From Variovorax ginsengisoli (GTDB taxonomy: Bacteria; Pseudomonadota; Gammaproteobacteria; Burkholderiales; Burkholderiaceae_C), in NCBI RefSeq assembly GCF_030486595.1, contig NZ_JAUJZH010000023.1:1-64000 (forward strand): DNA of 64,000 nucleotides. Reading direction: 5' to 3'. A program made the translations under genes and the position numbers. Each line of letters opens with the position of its first letter. Positions within the stretch are counted from its first letter, which is position 1. Under the pieces are notes generated by a model. The model was not told where the DNA came from. It saw only the letters and a program-made list of their open reading frames with translations, and did not search any database. Below, in pieces: positions 62,393-64,000 of the stretch.

Positions 62393-63142
62393 TCACGGCA
62401 ATTCCGCCGACGGCATGCGTGCGGCAATCGTCGCCGTGCGGCTCGCGAGATAGCCCGATCCCTGCCGGCGCTCGAAGAACTTCGGGCTCGGCAGCATCAC
62501 GGCCAGCCGGGCCGCCTCGTTGACGCCGAGGCGTGCCGCGGGCTTCTTGAAGTAGTGCTGCGCCGCCGCCTCGGCACCGAAGATGCCTTCACCCCATTCG
62601 ACGTTGTTGAGGTAGATCTCGAGGATCCGTTCCTTGCTCAGAAAGGTCTCGAGCGCGGTAGCCAGCAGCAGCTCCTGCCCTTTGCGCAGCATCGTGCGCT
62701 CGCTCGACAGCAGCAGGTTCTTGGCCAGCTGCTGCGTGATGGTCGAGCCGCCGCGCAATGGCGCCGGGCGCGGTTCCTTGCCGCGCGCGCGCATCTGGGC
62801 GGCGCGTCTGGCGGCGATCTCCTCGGCCTTGGCATTGCGTTGCCGGGCCCGCTCGATGGCCTCCCACTCCACGCCCTGGTGGTAGATGAACTCGCTGTCC
62901 TCGCTGGCGATCACGGCGCGCTTGAGGCTGTCGGAGATCCGGCTGTAGGGCACCCACTGCTGCCGCCATTCGCGCTCGCCGTTGCTGCGCCCCTGGGTGG
63001 CGAGCTGCCAGGCCTCGGAGCGCTGGAAGGTCGTCGACTGCGGATCGATCACCGCCATCGCGGCGATCCGGAGGATGAAGAAGAGCTGCAGCGCGAAGGC
63101 CGCGATCAGCACGCAGCCGAGCCAGCGCAGGGCGGCGATCAC
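62393..63142 (-). CDS. mtgA: Monofunctional peptidoglycan glycosyltransferase MtgA
   Basis: 249 residues. GT51 enzyme polymerising glycan strands from lipid II. An N-terminal membrane helix (LRWLGCVLIAAFALQLFFIL) precedes conserved GT51 motifs: AVIASEDSEFIYHQGVEW with the catalytic Glu, GGSTITQQLAKNLLLSSERT and RILEIYLNNVEWGEGIFGAE. No transpeptidase domain, so it is monofunctional. The start is GTG 63142, overlapping the aroE stop as GTGA; the long open frame upstream is an aroE shadow. An extra charged loop near residues 100-125 (AKAEEIAARRAAQMRARGKE) lengthens it. Confidence 0.94.
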   Translation of the reverse strand: MIAALRWLGCVLIAAFALQLFFILRIAAMAVIDPQSTTFQRSEAWQLATQGRSNGEREWRQQWVPYSRISDSLKRAVIASEDSEFIYHQGVEWEAIERARQRNAKAEEIAARRAAQMRARGKEPRPAPLRGGSTITQQLAKNLLLSSERTMLRKGQELLLATALETFLSKERILEIYLNNVEWGEGIFGAEAAAQHYFKKPAARLGVNEAARLAVMLPSPKFFERRQGSGYLASRTATIAARMPSAELP

Positions 63143-63984
63143 TTGGCCTCGACGAGGGCGCGCAGCTCGGCCAGTACCGGGGCGGTCGGCGGCCGCACGC
63201 CGCGCCAGATCTCGAAGGCCTCGGCGGCCTGCTCCACCAGCATGCCGAGGCCGTCGCGCGGCACCGCGCCGTGGGCGCGGGCCCAGTCCATGAAGCCCGC
63301 TGCGGCGGCGCCATACATCATGTCGACCGCCAGCGCGCCGGGCTTCAGCACGCTGGCCGGCACCGGCACCTCGCCGCCGGACAGGCTCGACGCGGTCGCG
63401 TTCACCAGCACGTCGAAGCGGCCCGGCACGCTGTCGAGCGCCTGTGCCTCGAGCGTGACCCCATGCTGCAAGGCCAGCGCCGCATGCCGCTGCACCAGCG
63501 CGATCGCCTTGGACAGCGTGCGGTTCGCCACCACGACCCGGCGCGGTCCGGCTTCGAGCAGCGGCCCCAGCACGCCCGCGCTGCCGCCGCCCGCGCCCAG
63601 CAGCAGCAGCTCGCTGTCCGCCAGCGTGACGCCCGCGTGGACCCGGATGTCGTTGACCAACCCGATGCCGTCGCTGTTGTCGCCGTGCACGCCGTCGTCG
63701 CGGAAGCTCAGCACGTTGACCGCCTGGGCCAGTGCCGCGCGCGGCGTCAGGTGCTGCGACAGCGCCGCGGCCTCGAACTTGAACGGCACCGTCACGTTGC
63801 AGCCGCGCGCCGTGCCCGTGGTCTGGGCGCGGAACGCCGCCACCGCGCCGGCGAAGTCGTCCAGCGGCGCGAGGCGGCGGCCGTATTCCAGCTGCTGTCC
63901 GGTCAGCTCGGCGAAGCGGGCATGGATCCAGGGCGAGCGGCTGTGTTCGACCGGGTGGCCCATCACGCAATACAGGTCGGTCAT
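63139..63984 (-). CDS. aroE: Shikimate dehydrogenase
   Basis: 281 residues. NADP-dependent step of the aromatic amino acid pathway. Shikimate binding: GHPVEHSRSPWIHARF; catalytic K69 in NVTVPFKFEA; Asp in NSDGIGLVNDI; NADP motif LLLGAGGSAGVLG-like (LLLGAGGGSAGVLGPLL). Start ATG 63984 (MTDLYCVMGHPVEHSRSP). The stop overlaps the mtgA GTG start, the aroE-mtgA order being common in Burkholderiales. The last 16 nt of the window hold nothing recognisable. Confidence 0.97.
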   Translation of the reverse strand: MTDLYCVMGHPVEHSRSPWIHARFAELTGQQLEYGRRLAPLDDFAGAVAAFRAQTTGTARGCNVTVPFKFEAAALSQHLTPRAALAQAVNVLSFRDDGVHGDNSDGIGLVNDIRVHAGVTLADSELLLLGAGGGSAGVLGPLLEAGPRRVVVANRTLSKAIALVQRHAALALQHGVTLEAQALDSVPGRFDVLVNATASSLSGGEVPVPASVLKPGALAVDMMYGAAAAGFMDWARAHGAVPRDGLGMLVEQAAEAFEIWRGVRPPTAPVLAELRALVEAK

Positions 63985-64000
63985 CGTCGGTCGCTCATTG

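Overview
This 64 kb window is high-GC, densely packed bacterial chromosome from a betaproteobacterium of the Burkholderiales. It is most likely a member of the Comamonadaceae close to Variovorax; that placement is an inference. Supporting it are the Bug/TctC-type periplasmic binding proteins, the gene order of the complete division and cell wall (dcw) cluster, a DksA with a long Ala/Lys/Pro-rich N-terminal extension, and short dispersed repeats sitting exactly at stop codons. I see no tRNA, rRNA, CRISPR array, prophage or insertion sequence.

Left arm (1-12.7 kb). A minus-strand beta-oxidation operon reads from 11.6 kb down to the left edge: a bifunctional hydratase/3-hydroxyacyl-CoA dehydrogenase, a thiolase, a paired large and small acyl-CoA dehydrogenase, a CaiB-type CoA-transferase, a Bug receptor, an acyl-CoA ligase, a second Bug receptor and the electron acceptor etfB (cut by the edge). 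The gene set resembles the pim operon for dicarboxylate degradation. A divergent LysR regulator sits behind a perfect TTGACAG-A-CTGTCAA palindrome.

12.7-19.1 kb. A plus-strand chain begins directly behind a LexA-type SOS box. It holds a radical SAM protein with a helix-hairpin-helix tail, a DUF4130/UdgX fusion carrying the KRRIH motif of uracil-DNA glycosylases that attach covalently to DNA, pyrC, a NYN-domain nuclease-like protein and a DUF3025 protein, the first four with overlapping stop and start codons. htpX follows. The SOS-linked radical SAM/UdgX pair is the best candidate in the window for an under-described system, probably DNA repair or modification.

19.1-36 kb. Housekeeping genes: an FAD oxidoreductase, cysteine synthase, RNase P RNA (rnpB), an RsuA-type pseudouridine synthase lacking the usual catalytic Asp, a Nudix-metallo-beta-lactamase fusion, an NfeD protease with its slipin partner, corA, two deaminases, an outer-membrane protein, dapF-DUF484-ydcF-xerC-rlmI, and a His-rich COG0523 metallochaperone next to a DksA that lacks three zinc cysteines.

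36-59.5 kb. A large unknown protein leads into hslVU. The dcw cluster follows as mraZ-rsmH-ftsL-ftsI-murE-murF-mraY-murD-ftsW-murG-murC-ddl-ftsQ-ftsA-ftsZ-lpxC, mostly with 1-4 nt stop/start overlaps. Four AGTG boxes at exact 10-bp spacing mark the MraZ operator.

59.5-64 kb. A small membrane protein, a tandem array of the dispersed repeat, then minus-strand ruvC, a CdsA-like cytidylyltransferase, a PlsC-like acyltransferase, mtgA and aroE.

Two features cut across genes. One ~60-bp palindromic repeat family occurs at four loci, each time starting at the stop codon of the upstream gene, and a second family does the same at two loci. Several genes (nfeD, dapF, lpxC, plsC, the Nudix-MBL gene, possibly pyrC) have a good -10 hexamer ending only 6-8 nt before the start codon, which predicts leaderless transcripts.
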